Below, piece by piece: positions 1-9,484 of a stretch of 64,000 bases of DNA (positions within the stretch are counted from its first letter, which is position 1; every line of letters begins with the position of its first letter). A program made the position numbers and the translations under genes. The notes under the pieces were generated by a model. The model saw only the letters and a list, made by a program, of their open reading frames with translations. It was not told the origin of the DNA and searched no databases. The stretch is from Hyphomicrobiales bacterium. GTDB lineage: Bacteria > Pseudomonadota > Alphaproteobacteria > Rhizobiales > Rhizobiaceae. The DNA lies in the NCBI GenBank assembly GCA_900466005.1, contig UEGQ01000015.1, positions 235,737-299,736 of the forward strand, written 5' to 3'.

Positions 1-684
1 CGTCGACGAGACGGTGTAGCTTTCTCCGAGCTCCGCCAGCGTGGTCGGTCCGACGAAGGTTCTCTCGGCCGCCGTATCGTATTCATCGATACGCGAGATC
101 AGGTCGTGCAGGACAATGCCGCCGAGATCGGACCACAGGAAGTGTCCGATCGTCTCCGGCGGGTCGCGCCAGTCCGGATGCTCGACGAGCTTGGCAGCCG
201 CATACGGCTGGGCGATGCGGAAGATGCGCGGGTCGGCGATGCTGGTTGCCTCGCGGTCGCCACCGTCCAGCCGGTCGAGGCAGGCCATATGCGCCGTGAA
301 CCAGCTGATCATGCCCGCATTGCTGGGCTCCGTCGCTTCGAGAACCCGCACACGGCGGTCCGGTACGCCGGGCACGTCGCGCAGGAACTTGTAGGCGACG
401 AGTTCCGCCAGGTAGGCGGTTGCGGTGTTGCGGCTCGCCGCCCCGACCTTCATCACGACTTCCACGAAGCGCGTCGCGGTGAGGCCCGAGAGCGGATCGT
501 CCTCGGTGCGCTGCAGGTTGAGCGCGTAAAGCGACTGCGTCATCAGCCACTTCCGATGGGACGCCTTCAGCCGGGAGAGCCGCGGCGTGCGCAGGTGGAT
601 ACCGATCAAATGGTCTGCAATCTGCTTTTCGATGGCAGGGAACAGCGGGTGGCCAACAATTTCGGCACGGGTAAGGGCTCGCAT
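1..684 (-). CDS. Truncated hypothetical protein, winged-helix-like (3' end outside window)
   Basis: The reading frame runs off the left edge, leaving about 228 codons. It starts MRALTRAEIVGHPLFP. A stretch near residues 65-100 (GLTATRFVEVVMKVG, then a second helix AYLAELVAYKFLR) looks like a winged helix-turn-helix of MarR type, but I cannot name the family. The ATG at 684 has no Shine-Dalgarno sequence. In contrast, a tiny frame at 775-716 has a perfect AGGAGG and ends one frame away, just before sequence that still looks coding (DDALILFSSIP). The true start may therefore be 775, with a one-base frameshift near 718-724. Function unknown. Confidence 0.6.
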   Translation of the reverse strand, partial: MRALTRAEIVGHPLFPAIEKQIADHLIGIHLRTPRLSRLKASHRKWLMTQSLYALNLQRTEDDPLSGLTATRFVEVVMKVGAASRNTATAYLAELVAYKFLRDVPGVPDRRVRVLEATEPSNAGMISWFTAHMACLDRLDGGDREATSIADPRIFRIAQPYAAAKLVEHPDWRDPPETIGHFLWSDLGGIVLHDLISRIDEYDTAAERTFVGPTTLAELGESYTVSST

Positions 685-715
685 GGGGATGCTCGAAAAC
701 AAAATCAGCGCGTCA

Positions 716-775
716 TCAGAAAGCGTAGGCCGTACCTTGCGTTGGGGACGCGCCGTAAGGCCCGGAGAAGGTCAT
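716..775 (-). other. Small frame with strong RBS: leader peptide or frameshifted 5' end of the next gene
   Basis: ATG at 775 follows AGGAGG with a 5-nt spacer. It encodes 19 codons (MTFSGPYGASPTQGTAYAF) and ends at TGA, immediately followed by another TGA. Third codon positions are mostly G or C, as in real genes here. Removing one base from the short T-run at its end (AAA at 719-721 on the plus strand) would join it to the downstream frame as AYASDDALILF. It is either a translationally coupled leader peptide or the displaced N-terminus of the partial gene. Confidence 0.4.
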
Positions 776-815
776 CTTCTCCTCCTAAGAGATTTATAGA
801 TCCTTTGTGTGTCAA

Positions 816-839
816 CGTTTTTCTGGTTTGCGAAAAACG
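816..839. terminator. Perfect 8-bp inverted repeat between minus-strand genes
   Basis: CGTTTTTC at 816-823 and GAAAAACG at 832-839 form an 8-bp stem with an 8-nt loop, just past the stop of the membrane transferase. A TTGACA hexamer (815-810, minus strand) touches one arm. The repeat could end the upstream transcript or act as an operator for the next gene. There is no clean T-tract, so terminator function is uncertain. Confidence 0.35.
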
Positions 840-858
840 CCGACCCGCAGCCGTGCCG

Positions 859-2856
859 TCAGGAGGCCGGTGCGGTGGTGAGGCGTTTGGCCTGTTCGGG
901 GAAGAAGCGTTCAGTACCGAACCCGTCGCCGAAGATCGCGTCGTGTTGCAGGTAGCGGTAGTCGCGGACGAGTGGATCTACCTTCTTGCCGGCCTTCGAC
1001 CAGTCGGGCGTGGCTCCGCCGGAGCCGTCGACGAGCTGATAGCGGTCGATTGCGTCGTAGCGGTCGTGCACTGCACCCAGCATACCGGTATAGAAGGGGT
1101 GTTCGTAACCGGCGAGCTTCACCACGTGATAGGGCAGGAAGGCGGGGCTGATGGAGCCGAGGTCCTTCTGTACCCCGCGGTTCGAAGACCATACGACCAG
1201 CGGGGTCTCGTGTTCGCGCTTCATGACGTCCACCGGAGCCGAACGGGTCGCGACCTGGTCAGGCATGTAGCCGCTCTCCGGGTAAACGTTACCGAGCGGC
1301 GGCAGGTGGTCGCCGAAGATGACGACGATCGTCTCGCGGCGACGCTTCTTCGCCCAGTCCATCAGCATCTTGAGGCTCTGGTCGGCCTCGCGGACACCCT
1401 GGGCGTAGGTCGCCAGCGATTGCGTGCTGGACGCCGAAAGCGTGGGTCCGTCGATCGCGATGGTGTTCTTGCTGTACCGCTGCGGCTCGTAGGGTCCATG
1501 CCCCTGCAGCGTCACGCCGAAGAAGAAGAACGGCTCGCGGGTGTTGTCGGCCGCGCGCATGATCTCCTTCGTCAGGGCTTCGTCGGAGGCGAAGATGCCG
1601 CGCTTGTCCATCACCGGCATGTTTTCTTCCGAGAGGAAGCTCTCGAAGCCGAAGGCCTCGTAGACATTGGCGCGGTTCCAGAACCAGCTCTGGAAGGGGT
1701 GGAACGACTTGGCGACATAGCCCTTCGAGCGGAAGAAGGTGGCGAGCGACGGCAGCGGCCTGCGGACATACTGCTGATAGGGGATGCTGCCATAGGGCAG
1801 GAAGGCGTTCGAGAAGCCCGTCAGCGCCTCGAATTCGACATTGGCCGTCATGCCGCCGAATTCGGGCGAGAAGACGTTGCCGGATGCATTCTTTCGGATC
1901 GTCGGCATCGGATCGGGCGAAAGCCGGACATTGCTGAGCCGCGTCGGGTCCCACAGAGACTCGCTCATCAGCATGATCACGTCGGGATGGCTGGTCGTGC
2001 CGGCCCCGGCGACGGGCGTATTGCCGGCAGGAATGCTGTCGATCGCCTGCGCACCGTAGCCTTCCGGCGCGGTAACGTTCGCCATCGGCAGGTTGAAGGC
2101 AAAGGCGAGCAGGAAGCCGTTGTGCAGATAGTTTTCCCGCTGGTCCCACATCATCGGGATGATGTTGAGGCGGTCGCGCAGCGGCGAATATTCGGCATAG
2201 TCCATCAGCGAGAGGAAGCCGCCGATGAGCGGCAGGCCGACCAGCAGCCGGAACAGTTTCGCCGGACGGGAGAGCGACGGGAACCGGCGCCAGGCGAAAA
2301 ACCATAGATAGACGAGGGCGACCAGCGCGGCGACCAGGCAGCAGCCGATCGCAACCGCGAGATAGGGCCGTGCCGCTACCATGACCGGCAGCAATTGCAG
2401 GATCTGGCGGCCGAACAGCATGTCGCTCGGATAGAGCGGGTCCGACAGGAAGAGCTGCTTCTGCGCCGATATGAAGGCGGGAATGACGGCGAGCGGCACC
2501 AGGATCAGTGCCGACTGGTAGGCCCGGCCGAGGAGCGCATCGGTTGCCGTAAAAAGCAGGAAGAGGATGCCGACGGCTGCCAGGCCCGGACGATCCGACG
2601 CGGTCAGAAAGCGCAAGGCTTCGTGGAGATTGCCGCGGGCGATCCACTCCGTCGCGAGAACCGTGAGGATCGCAAGGATCAGCAGGTTGCCGAGGCGAAC
2701 CGTGGCCCAGGCATAGCCGTTCCGTCGGTTCGCCTTCGCGGCGACGGAAGCGACGGCCCTGTCGGGCGTGATGGAAATAGCCGGATCGGAAACGATCTCA
2801 ACCAAGGCACTCTCCAAGTTTGGGCGGCTGTCGGAAAACTGTCGTTCCTCTGTCAC
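859..2856 (-). CDS. LTA synthase/phosphoglycerol transferase-type sulfatase-fold membrane enzyme (CgmB/MdoB-like)
   Basis: This 665-residue protein has about five membrane segments in its first 225 residues. An alkaline-phosphatase-superfamily (sulfatase) domain follows, facing the periplasm. Visible motifs are HPDVIMLMSESLWDP (metal-binding start of the domain), GGMTANVEFEALTG with the threonine that is the usual nucleophile in LTA synthases, and FGDHLPPLG (C-terminal metal ligands). Members move phosphoglycerol or phosphoethanolamine onto envelope glycans. In Sinorhizobium, CgmB decorates cyclic beta-1,2-glucans with phosphoglycerol and is the best guess, but I cannot confirm orthology. The frame opens with GTG at 2856 without an RBS. 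TTG at 2805, with GGAGAG 4 nt upstream, is an attractive alternative. Confidence 0.85.
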   Translation of the reverse strand: MTEERQFSDSRPNLESALVEIVSDPAISITPDRAVASVAAKANRRNGYAWATVRLGNLLILAILTVLATEWIARGNLHEALRFLTASDRPGLAAVGILFLLFTATDALLGRAYQSALILVPLAVIPAFISAQKQLFLSDPLYPSDMLFGRQILQLLPVMVAARPYLAVAIGCCLVAALVALVYLWFFAWRRFPSLSRPAKLFRLLVGLPLIGGFLSLMDYAEYSPLRDRLNIIPMMWDQRENYLHNGFLLAFAFNLPMANVTAPEGYGAQAIDSIPAGNTPVAGAGTTSHPDVIMLMSESLWDPTRLSNVRLSPDPMPTIRKNASGNVFSPEFGGMTANVEFEALTGFSNAFLPYGSIPYQQYVRRPLPSLATFFRSKGYVAKSFHPFQSWFWNRANVYEAFGFESFLSEENMPVMDKRGIFASDEALTKEIMRAADNTREPFFFFGVTLQGHGPYEPQRYSKNTIAIDGPTLSASSTQSLATYAQGVREADQSLKMLMDWAKKRRRETIVVIFGDHLPPLGNVYPESGYMPDQVATRSAPVDVMKREHETPLVVWSSNRGVQKDLGSISPAFLPYHVVKLAGYEHPFYTGMLGAVHDRYDAIDRYQLVDGSGGATPDWSKAGKKVDPLVRDYRYLQHDAIFGDGFGTERFFPEQAKRLTTAPAS

Positions 2857-2974
2857 ATAACTGTCATGAACGCCAGATGAACCGGCCGTTCATGAGAAAG
2901 TTCCACGCTGTTTTCCGCGCTGGATTTGGTCTTGTGGCGTTGCGGCTGCGTCCGGCTCGCGTTAAACGAGAGGT

Positions 2975-4654
2975 ATGAGCGACACCATGAACCGCCCCGA
3001 CACTCTTCGCATCGCAATCGCGCAGTTCAATCCGACTGTCGGCGACGTCGCCGGCAATCTCGCCAAGGCTCGCGAGGTGCGCAGTCAGGCCGCCGCCGCC
3101 GGCGCCGACCTCGTGCTCTTCACCGAGCTCTTCCTCTCCGGCTATCCGCCTGAGGATCTCGTACTGAAGCGGGCTTTCCTCAGAAATTGCCTCGCGGCCG
3201 TGGAACAGCTGGCAGCCGACACGGCCGACGGCGGGCCGGGGGTGGTCATCGGATTCCCGCGGCAGGGCGAGAAAGGCCGGCACAATTCGGTTGCCGTTCT
3301 CGACCGGGGGCAGATCGTCGCGACCCGTGACAAGATCGACCTGCCGAACTACGGCGAATTCGACGAGAAGCGCGTCTTCATTGCCGGTGAAATGCCGGGT
3401 CCTGTGAATTTCCGGGGAGTCCGCATCGGTATCCCGGTTTGCGAGGATATATGGGGCGATCTCGGCGTCTGCGAGACACTCGCCGAGGCGGGCGCGGAAA
3501 TCCTCCTCGTTCCGAACGGGTCGCCCTATTACCGTGCGAAGATCGACGTGCGCTACCAGATTGCCCTGAAGCAGGTGATCGAGTGCGGGCTGCCGCTCGT
3601 CTATGCCAACCAGGTGGGCGGGCAGGATGAGCTCGTCTTCGACGGCGCAAGCTTTGCCTTCAACGCGGACAAGTCGCTCGCCTTCCAGATGAACCAGTTC
3701 GAGGCCGAGCTCCTGGTCACGACCTGGAAGCGCAGTGCCGACGGCTGGCGTTGTGAGGAGCGGCCGATCGCCCATGTGCCGGAGAACGATGAGGCGGATT
3801 ACCGCGCCTGCATGCTCGGCCTGCGCGACTACGTCAACAAGAACGGTTTCAAGAGCGTGGTGATCGGCCTTTCGGGCGGCATCGACTCCGCGCTCTGCGC
3901 GGCGATTGCCGTCGATGCGCTCGGCGCCGAGCGGGTGCGGACGGTCATGCTGCCCTACCGCTACACCTCGGAGAGCTCGTTCTCGGATGCCGCGGCCTGC
4001 GCCAAGGCGCTCGGCTGCCACTACGACATCGTGCCGATCGGTGAGCCGGTCGATGCCTTCATTTCGGCGCTCTCTGAGCTCTTCGAGGGAACCGAACCGG
4101 GCGTGACGGAGGAGAACCTGCAGGCGCGCACGCGCGGCACGATCCTGATGGCGATCTCGAACAAGTTCGGCGCCATGGTCGTGACCACCGGCAACAAGTC
4201 GGAAATGTCGGTCGGCTACGCGACGCTCTACGGCGACATGAACGGCGGCTTCAATCCGGTCAAGGACCTCTACAAGATGCAGGTCTACGCGCTTTCGGGT
4301 TGGCGCAACAAGAACGTGCCGCAAGGCGCGCTCGGGCCATCGGGCGAGGTCATTCCGGCCAACATCATCTCCAAGGCACCGTCCGCGGAACTGCGGCCGA
4401 ACCAGACCGACCAGGATTCGCTGCCGCCCTATCCGGTGCTTGACGATATCCTCGAATGCCTGGTGGAGCAGGAGATGTCGGTGGAAGAGATCGTCGCGCG
4501 CGGGCACGACATTGCGACCGTGCACCGGATCGAACATCTGCTCTACCTTGCCGAATACAAGCGCCGGCAATCGGCGCCGGGCGTGAAAATCACCCGCAAG
4601 AACTTCGGCCGCGACCGGCGCTACCCGATCACCAACCGGTTCCGCGACCGCTGA
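2975..4654 (+). CDS. nadE: Glutamine-dependent NAD+ synthetase
   Basis: Makes NAD+ from deamido-NAD+, ATP and glutamine in the last step of NAD synthesis. The 559-residue chain has an N-terminal nitrilase-type glutaminase domain with the catalytic triad E51, K120 and C156 (VCEDIWG). The C-terminal synthetase domain carries the pyrophosphatase loop SGGIDS at 300-305. Length and domain order match the two-domain bacterial enzyme. Two in-frame ATGs (2975 and 2987) lie near GAGAGG; the spacing does not clearly decide between them. It is followed after 28 nt by the propeller protein, so the two may be cotranscribed. Confidence 0.95.
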   Translation: MSDTMNRPDTLRIAIAQFNPTVGDVAGNLAKAREVRSQAAAAGADLVLFTELFLSGYPPEDLVLKRAFLRNCLAAVEQLAADTADGGPGVVIGFPRQGEKGRHNSVAVLDRGQIVATRDKIDLPNYGEFDEKRVFIAGEMPGPVNFRGVRIGIPVCEDIWGDLGVCETLAEAGAEILLVPNGSPYYRAKIDVRYQIALKQVIECGLPLVYANQVGGQDELVFDGASFAFNADKSLAFQMNQFEAELLVTTWKRSADGWRCEERPIAHVPENDEADYRACMLGLRDYVNKNGFKSVVIGLSGGIDSALCAAIAVDALGAERVRTVMLPYRYTSESSFSDAAACAKALGCHYDIVPIGEPVDAFISALSELFEGTEPGVTEENLQARTRGTILMAISNKFGAMVVTTGNKSEMSVGYATLYGDMNGGFNPVKDLYKMQVYALSGWRNKNVPQGALGPSGEVIPANIISKAPSAELRPNQTDQDSLPPYPVLDDILECLVEQEMSVEEIVARGHDIATVHRIEHLLYLAEYKRRQSAPGVKITRKNFGRDRRYPITNRFRDR

Positions 4655-4682
4655 TTCCGCTGATCCCGACAAGGAGGCGAGC

Positions 4683-5513
4683 ATGCGCAGTTCCGTGGAG
4701 ATATTTGACTGCGACAGCCGCACCTCGCGGGTCGTCTGGCGGACGGAGGCGCTGGTCGAGGCACCGAACTGGACGCCGGACGGTACGCATCTCGTGATCA
4801 ACGGCGACGGCCTGATCTACCGGCTGCCGATCGATGGAAGCGTGCCGCCGGAGCGAATCGACACGGGCTTCGCAAGCGCCTGCAACAACGACCACGGGCT
4901 TTCTCCCGACGGCACGATGCTCGCGATCTCCGACAAGACCGAGCACGGCAAATCCTGCATCTACATCCTCCCCGCGACGGGCGGCGTGCCGCGGCAGCTG
5001 ACCGCGAGGCTGCCGTCCTACTGGCACGGCTGGTCGCCCGACGGGCGGCAGCTCACCTATTGCGGTATCCGCGACGGCGAATTCGGAATCTACACGATCG
5101 CCGTCGAGGGAGGCGAGGAGCGGGAACTGATCCGCGGCGGCGGGCACAATGACGGCCCCGACTATTCGCCGGACGGGCAGTGGATCTACTTCAATTCCGA
5201 CCGCAGCGGGTTGATGCAGATCTGGAAGATCCGTCCGGACGGTACAGGGCTCACGCAGGTGACCGACGACGGCTTTTCCAACTGGTTTCCGCATCCCGCG
5301 CCGAGGGGCGACGTGCTCGTCTTCCTGTCCTATTCCGCCGATGTCGAGGGTCACCCGCGGGATAAGCAGGTTTCGATCCGGCGGATGGACGTCGCGACGG
5401 GAGAGGTGGAGACACTCCTGGACCTCTTCGGCGGGCAGGGCTCGCTGAACGTGCCGAGCTGGTCTCCCGACGGCGATGCTTTCGCCTATGTTCGCTATTT
5501 CCCCGTCGAGTAG
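4683..5513 (+). CDS. TolB-like beta-propeller (PD40 repeat) protein, cytoplasmic
   Basis: The 276-residue protein is built from repeated WSPDG/YSPDG blades (TPDGTHL, SPDGTML, SPDGRQL, SPDGQWIY, SPDGDAF), the signature of TolB-type PD40 propellers. Unlike TolB it has no signal peptide, so it is probably cytoplasmic. The start ATG has a textbook AAGGAGG RBS. It sits 28 nt behind nadE and just before the B12 riboswitch. Substrate and role are unknown; any link with nadE is positional only. Confidence 0.85.
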   Translation: MRSSVEIFDCDSRTSRVVWRTEALVEAPNWTPDGTHLVINGDGLIYRLPIDGSVPPERIDTGFASACNNDHGLSPDGTMLAISDKTEHGKSCIYILPATGGVPRQLTARLPSYWHGWSPDGRQLTYCGIRDGEFGIYTIAVEGGEERELIRGGGHNDGPDYSPDGQWIYFNSDRSGLMQIWKIRPDGTGLTQVTDDGFSNWFPHPAPRGDVLVFLSYSADVEGHPRDKQVSIRRMDVATGEVETLLDLFGGQGSLNVPSWSPDGDAFAYVRYFPVE

Positions 5514-5564
5514 AACCGGATTGCACGCCGTTGGTCTTGCCACCGGCGGCGAACTGTGAACAAT

Positions 5565-6500
<936 letters not shown>

Positions 6501-6533
6501 CGCTTGGCGGAACGGAACGGTCGTTTTCGCACT

Positions 6534-7601
6534 CTACTGCTGGACCGGCTGCGGACCGGAGAGCGCAGGATGCCTGAGATCGATACCGCTCGTCTCGCTG
6601 GGGAGGAAGACGGGACCGACCTGACGCACCTTCTTCTCCATGGGGTCGTAGGGTCTCTCGACAGGTGCGGAAGGCTCGACTTTTTCGGGAGCCGGCTTGC
6701 CGGCGGTCTTCAGATCTATGACGGAAGAGCCGTAGTCGGGAACGTTCGTGCCGGCGGCCTGCTCCTTCATCTTGCGATAGAAATCCGTGAGGTTGCAGGC
6801 GCAGGAGGGCTGGTCGCCCTTGCGCCGGCTCTGGTAGGAAAAGGCAGTCGGCGATTGCCGGTACGGCCTCCCGGTCACGGTCGAGATCATCTCGCCGCTT
6901 TCGGGCTCGGTGACCGACCGGAAATAGAGTTCGGTCTCGATGCCGGGGCACATCTGCCGGCATAGTTCGGCATCGCGCCGGAAGGTAAGCGGCGTGGTAT
7001 TCGACGAGATCGGGAAGAAGGCGCCGTCGCAGCTGCGCACGCAAAGCGTCTGCAGATTGCCGGCGCCGCTTTGCCATCCTCCTGCCGGGAAACCGTCCGG
7101 GCCGAGGCGTGGCGCCACCATGTCGAGATAGGGCGTGCGCGGAGGGTCGGCGGGCGTGGCATCTGCCTCCACCGGCTCTTCGTCGCAGCGGTTGGCTTCC
7201 ATCATGGCGAGGATCCTCCCGCGGACCTCGTTGCGCTGCGTGCCGCCGCTTCGCGCGGCGTCGCGCCGCTCGGCGAGCTGCTGCTTTTCCGCCTCCAGCC
7301 GCTTGATGTCGGCGGAAAGCGCGGCACATTCGGGACGGTTCATCGCCGCGTAATCGGTGACGCTCGGCGAGCCGCAGCGCAGGTCGAAGAAGCGCTGCCG
7401 AGCCTTGCGGATCTCGAAGTTCTGCCTGGCGATGGCGCTCGAGAAGCGCCGCATCGCGGCGGTGTCTCCGACCACTTCCGGTTCGCTCACGAGGCTCGCC
7501 CGCAACCTGTCGCAGATCATCGACGCATGGGACACAGCCGGAACAAGAAGGGTCGCAAGGACCATCGCGGACGACAGGGCGAGGCTACGGCGGTACGGCA
7601 A
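6534..7601 (-). CDS. Secreted DUF2865-domain protein
   Basis: A 355-residue protein with a signal peptide (MPYRRSLALSSAMVLATLL, cleavage near VSHA-S). A charged helical region around residues 60-110 precedes the DUF2865 core. The core is recognisable from CVRSCDGAFFPIS, CRQMCPG and ETELYF, and is rich in paired cysteines, so disulfides are likely in the periplasm or cell surface. The family is confined mainly to Rhizobiales and has no known function. It converges on bluB with a 33-nt gap. Confidence 0.8.
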   Translation of the reverse strand: MPYRRSLALSSAMVLATLLVPAVSHASMICDRLRASLVSEPEVVGDTAAMRRFSSAIARQNFEIRKARQRFFDLRCGSPSVTDYAAMNRPECAALSADIKRLEAEKQQLAERRDAARSGGTQRNEVRGRILAMMEANRCDEEPVEADATPADPPRTPYLDMVAPRLGPDGFPAGGWQSGAGNLQTLCVRSCDGAFFPISSNTTPLTFRRDAELCRQMCPGIETELYFRSVTEPESGEMISTVTGRPYRQSPTAFSYQSRRKGDQPSCACNLTDFYRKMKEQAAGTNVPDYGSSVIDLKTAGKPAPEKVEPSAPVERPYDPMEKKVRQVGPVFLPSETSGIDLRHPALSGPQPVQQ

Positions 7602-7724
7602 TTGGCGTTCCCGATCGGCGAATGACAGGCGTTGCTCGGATCGACTTGCCTATAGGCCCAATCATCATAGATGGCGAGCGTCATTCCGCCAACCGGAAGC
7701 GCGATTCTGGCTTAACAGACAGCG

Positions 7725-7750
7725 CCGGCCAGAGGTTTGCCTCCGGCCGG
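7725..7750 (-). terminator. Hairpin downstream of sinI
   Basis: The arms at 7725-7735 and 7740-7750 pair over 11 positions with one mismatch around a 4-nt loop, beginning 27 nt past the sinI stop. There is no T-tract, so it is a probable but not certain 3' end for the sinI transcript. Confidence 0.45.
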
Positions 7751-7776
7751 TGCCAGACTTGCGAGCCTTATCGTCG

Positions 7777-8421
7777 TCAGGCGGCCCGCGCCTGTTCGAG
7801 CGTCATCGGCTCCGCCAGTACGCGGTGGTCGATGCCGGCGACTTCCTTCATCCGCTCGAGCAGGTCGTCGCTGACCTCCCAGGCGATCGCGACGGCGTAG
7901 ACCGAGCCGATCTTCTGGGGTTCGGCGATCCTCTCGCCGGGGCAGCCCATGCGGCGGAACATGCGTTCCAGGAACACGTCGGTCACCGTGACGATGTGCG
8001 TGAGCCCGGAAGCGATCCCGAGTTCACCGACGCCGCACATCAGTTCGGCAGCGGCGATCGTTACCTGGTTCGACGCGCGGTCCTGCGAGATTTCCGGGTC
8101 GATGCAGAAGCGGCTCGATTCCCATATCTCGGCACTGCGGATCGGCGGATTGTCGCCGAGCAGGACGGGGAACGTGTCGTCGAGCATGTTCGGACCGAGG
8201 GTGGGAAGCAGCCGCAGCGCGCCGCGCAGGCGCCCCGTCTCGGGCGAGTAGGAGAGAACGTAGATCGGGTTGGCGTCGTCGTAGTTATCGATCTCCCAGT
8301 CTCCCTCCACGTTGACATCCCATTTGAGGAGGTCGTGAAAGACCCGCTTGCGCAGGCTGAATACGTCCGCCATTTCCTTCGAGTAGCGGTCGCGATTGGC
8401 TCCGTTGATAATCCTGATCAT
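7777..8421 (-). CDS. sinI: Acyl-homoserine-lactone synthase (LuxI family)
   Basis: Makes N-acyl-homoserine lactone signals from S-adenosylmethionine and acyl-ACP. In S. meliloti, SinI makes long-chain forms. Counted from ATG 8421, the invariant LuxI residues fall exactly on canonical numbering: R24, F28, W34, D45, D48, R70, F84, E101 and R104. This fixes the start, which also has an AAGGGAGA RBS 5 nt upstream, although the frame stays open 15 codons further. The protein has 214 residues. Its place beside a LuxR regulator and dme matches the Sinorhizobium sin locus. A lux-box-like dyad lies 56 nt upstream. Confidence 0.92.
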   Translation of the reverse strand: MIRIINGANRDRYSKEMADVFSLRKRVFHDLLKWDVNVEGDWEIDNYDDANPIYVLSYSPETGRLRGALRLLPTLGPNMLDDTFPVLLGDNPPIRSAEIWESSRFCIDPEISQDRASNQVTIAAAELMCGVGELGIASGLTHIVTVTDVFLERMFRRMGCPGERIAEPQKIGSVYAVAIAWEVSDDLLERMKEVAGIDHRVLAEPMTLEQARAA

Positions 8422-8476
8422 GCCGGTCTCCCTTCTAAGGTCAGGGAGAAAAGTTCGCTTTTTCATCTAGAAATTG

Positions 8477-8498
8477 AAACTGGCGGTAGGGACAGTTT
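8477..8498 (-). promoter_or_regulatory. lux-box-like dyad upstream of sinI
   Basis: AAACTG (8477-8482), 10 nt, CAGTTT (8493-8498) is a perfect 6-bp inverted repeat. It has the CTG-N10-CAG geometry of lux boxes bound by LuxR-type regulators. It lies 56 nt before the sinI start, where it would overlap the -35 region of a promoter with TAGATG (8469-8464) as its -10. The likely binder is SinR (or ExpR in Sinorhizobium). Binding is inferred. Confidence 0.6.
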
Positions 8499-8581
8499 AA
8501 GTCATTGCAATTTGCGATTATTCTTGCTTGCCCATCCTGCAGTGTCGGGGCCGCATGCAGAACGTGCGGTGGGCGCGAACC

Positions 8582-9331
8582 CTATTCGGAACGGTTGTCG
8601 GGCCCGGAGATAAGGCCCTGCCAGACCGCCTCGGCGACGGCCTGCGTATTGCTCACGACGTTCAGTTTTCGTCGGGCGTTCGACATGAAATAGCGAACGG
8701 TGCGCTCCGAGATGCCGAGGATGACGGCGATCTCCCAGTAGCTCTTGCCGGCGGCGGCCCAGGTCAGCGCTTCCTTTTCCCTGCCGGTCAGAATGGAGCG
8801 CATGCTCTCGCGATGCAGGCCTTCGTCCGCCGTCTCCAGCACCGCTGCATGGAACTTCGCCGCGAGAGCATGAACGTCGCGGTCGCAGTGGCGACGAAAC
8901 TGACGCCAGTCACGTGCGTCCGCGACGCTGATTGCGAAAAGGGCCGCGTGGCCCTCGCGGGAGGCGAGCGGATAGCAGACGCCGGTGGTCGAGAGAGAAA
9001 GTTCGCGCGCGACGGACAGCAGGAGTTGTGCGCTCGGAATCGTTTCCGGCAGCATGGACCAGTCCAGAGGGCGCACCGAGGTGAGGGCGTGCTTGAGCAG
9101 CGGGGTCAGGACGTGCGGACCGAGCGCGGTGACGGCGCGAACCACATGCAGTGCATAGGTGTGGTGGATACGATGCAACCTTACACCGGTCGCAGCAGGG
9201 ATGGCATCGATGTAGAGGATGTTCGAGATACCGAACTCAGCCTGCATCCTTTTGAAAAACGGCTGCGGTCGAACGACCTCTTCGCTTTCCAGCCAGTCCA
9301 GCAGGTCAAAATAACCCTTCTGGTTAATCAT
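8582..9331 (-). CDS. sinR: LuxR-family quorum-sensing transcription regulator
   Basis: A 249-residue regulator with an N-terminal autoinducer-binding region (about 20-160; SNILYIDAIPAATG, TTGVCYPLASREGHAALFAIS) and a C-terminal GerE-type helix-turn-helix (about 180-240). The HTH shows LTGREKEALTWAAAGKSYWEIA followed by ISERTVRYF. In S. meliloti, SinR is essential for sinI expression. It lies 160 nt upstream of sinI in the same orientation. The start ATG has only a weak RBS (AGGGTCAG). Confidence 0.9.
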   Translation of the reverse strand: MINQKGYFDLLDWLESEEVVRPQPFFKRMQAEFGISNILYIDAIPAATGVRLHRIHHTYALHVVRAVTALGPHVLTPLLKHALTSVRPLDWSMLPETIPSAQLLLSVARELSLSTTGVCYPLASREGHAALFAISVADARDWRQFRRHCDRDVHALAAKFHAAVLETADEGLHRESMRSILTGREKEALTWAAAGKSYWEIAVILGISERTVRYFMSNARRKLNVVSNTQAVAEAVWQGLISGPDNRSE

Positions 9332-9364
9332 TATCTGACCCTGACAAATCTATGGGGTAAGATC

Positions 9365-9389
9365 GTCCAGCAAAAATGGCTTGTCCAGC
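9365..9389 (-). repeat. Direct repeat of GTCCAGC upstream of sinR
   Basis: GTCCAGC occurs at 9365-9371 and 9383-9389, 18 bp apart, within the 153-nt gap before sinR. Direct repeats of this kind can bind a regulator, but the spacing does not match the 11-bp Pho-box period. Function unknown. Confidence 0.25.
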
Positions 9390-9484
9390 GCATTTTTCAT
9401 GTGCCGGAAGAGGTTTGATCGTGCCCGTTCGTTGTGGCAGGGAGCATCCGTCGCGAGGGCGTGCCGACGCAACGGGCGTTATCG

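Noticed and set aside
106..2307. 733-codon plus-strand open frame opposite the partial gene and the membrane transferase
   Set aside because: Antisense shadow produced by high GC at third positions; it shows no domain, and the minus-strand gene has clear sulfatase motifs.
2864..4801. 645-codon minus-strand frame across nadE
   Set aside because: Shadow of nadE, whose catalytic residues are all intact on the plus strand.
9365..9389. Pho box upstream of sinR
   Set aside because: The GTCCAGC repeats are 18 bp apart and do not match the 11-bp repeat unit of PhoB sites.
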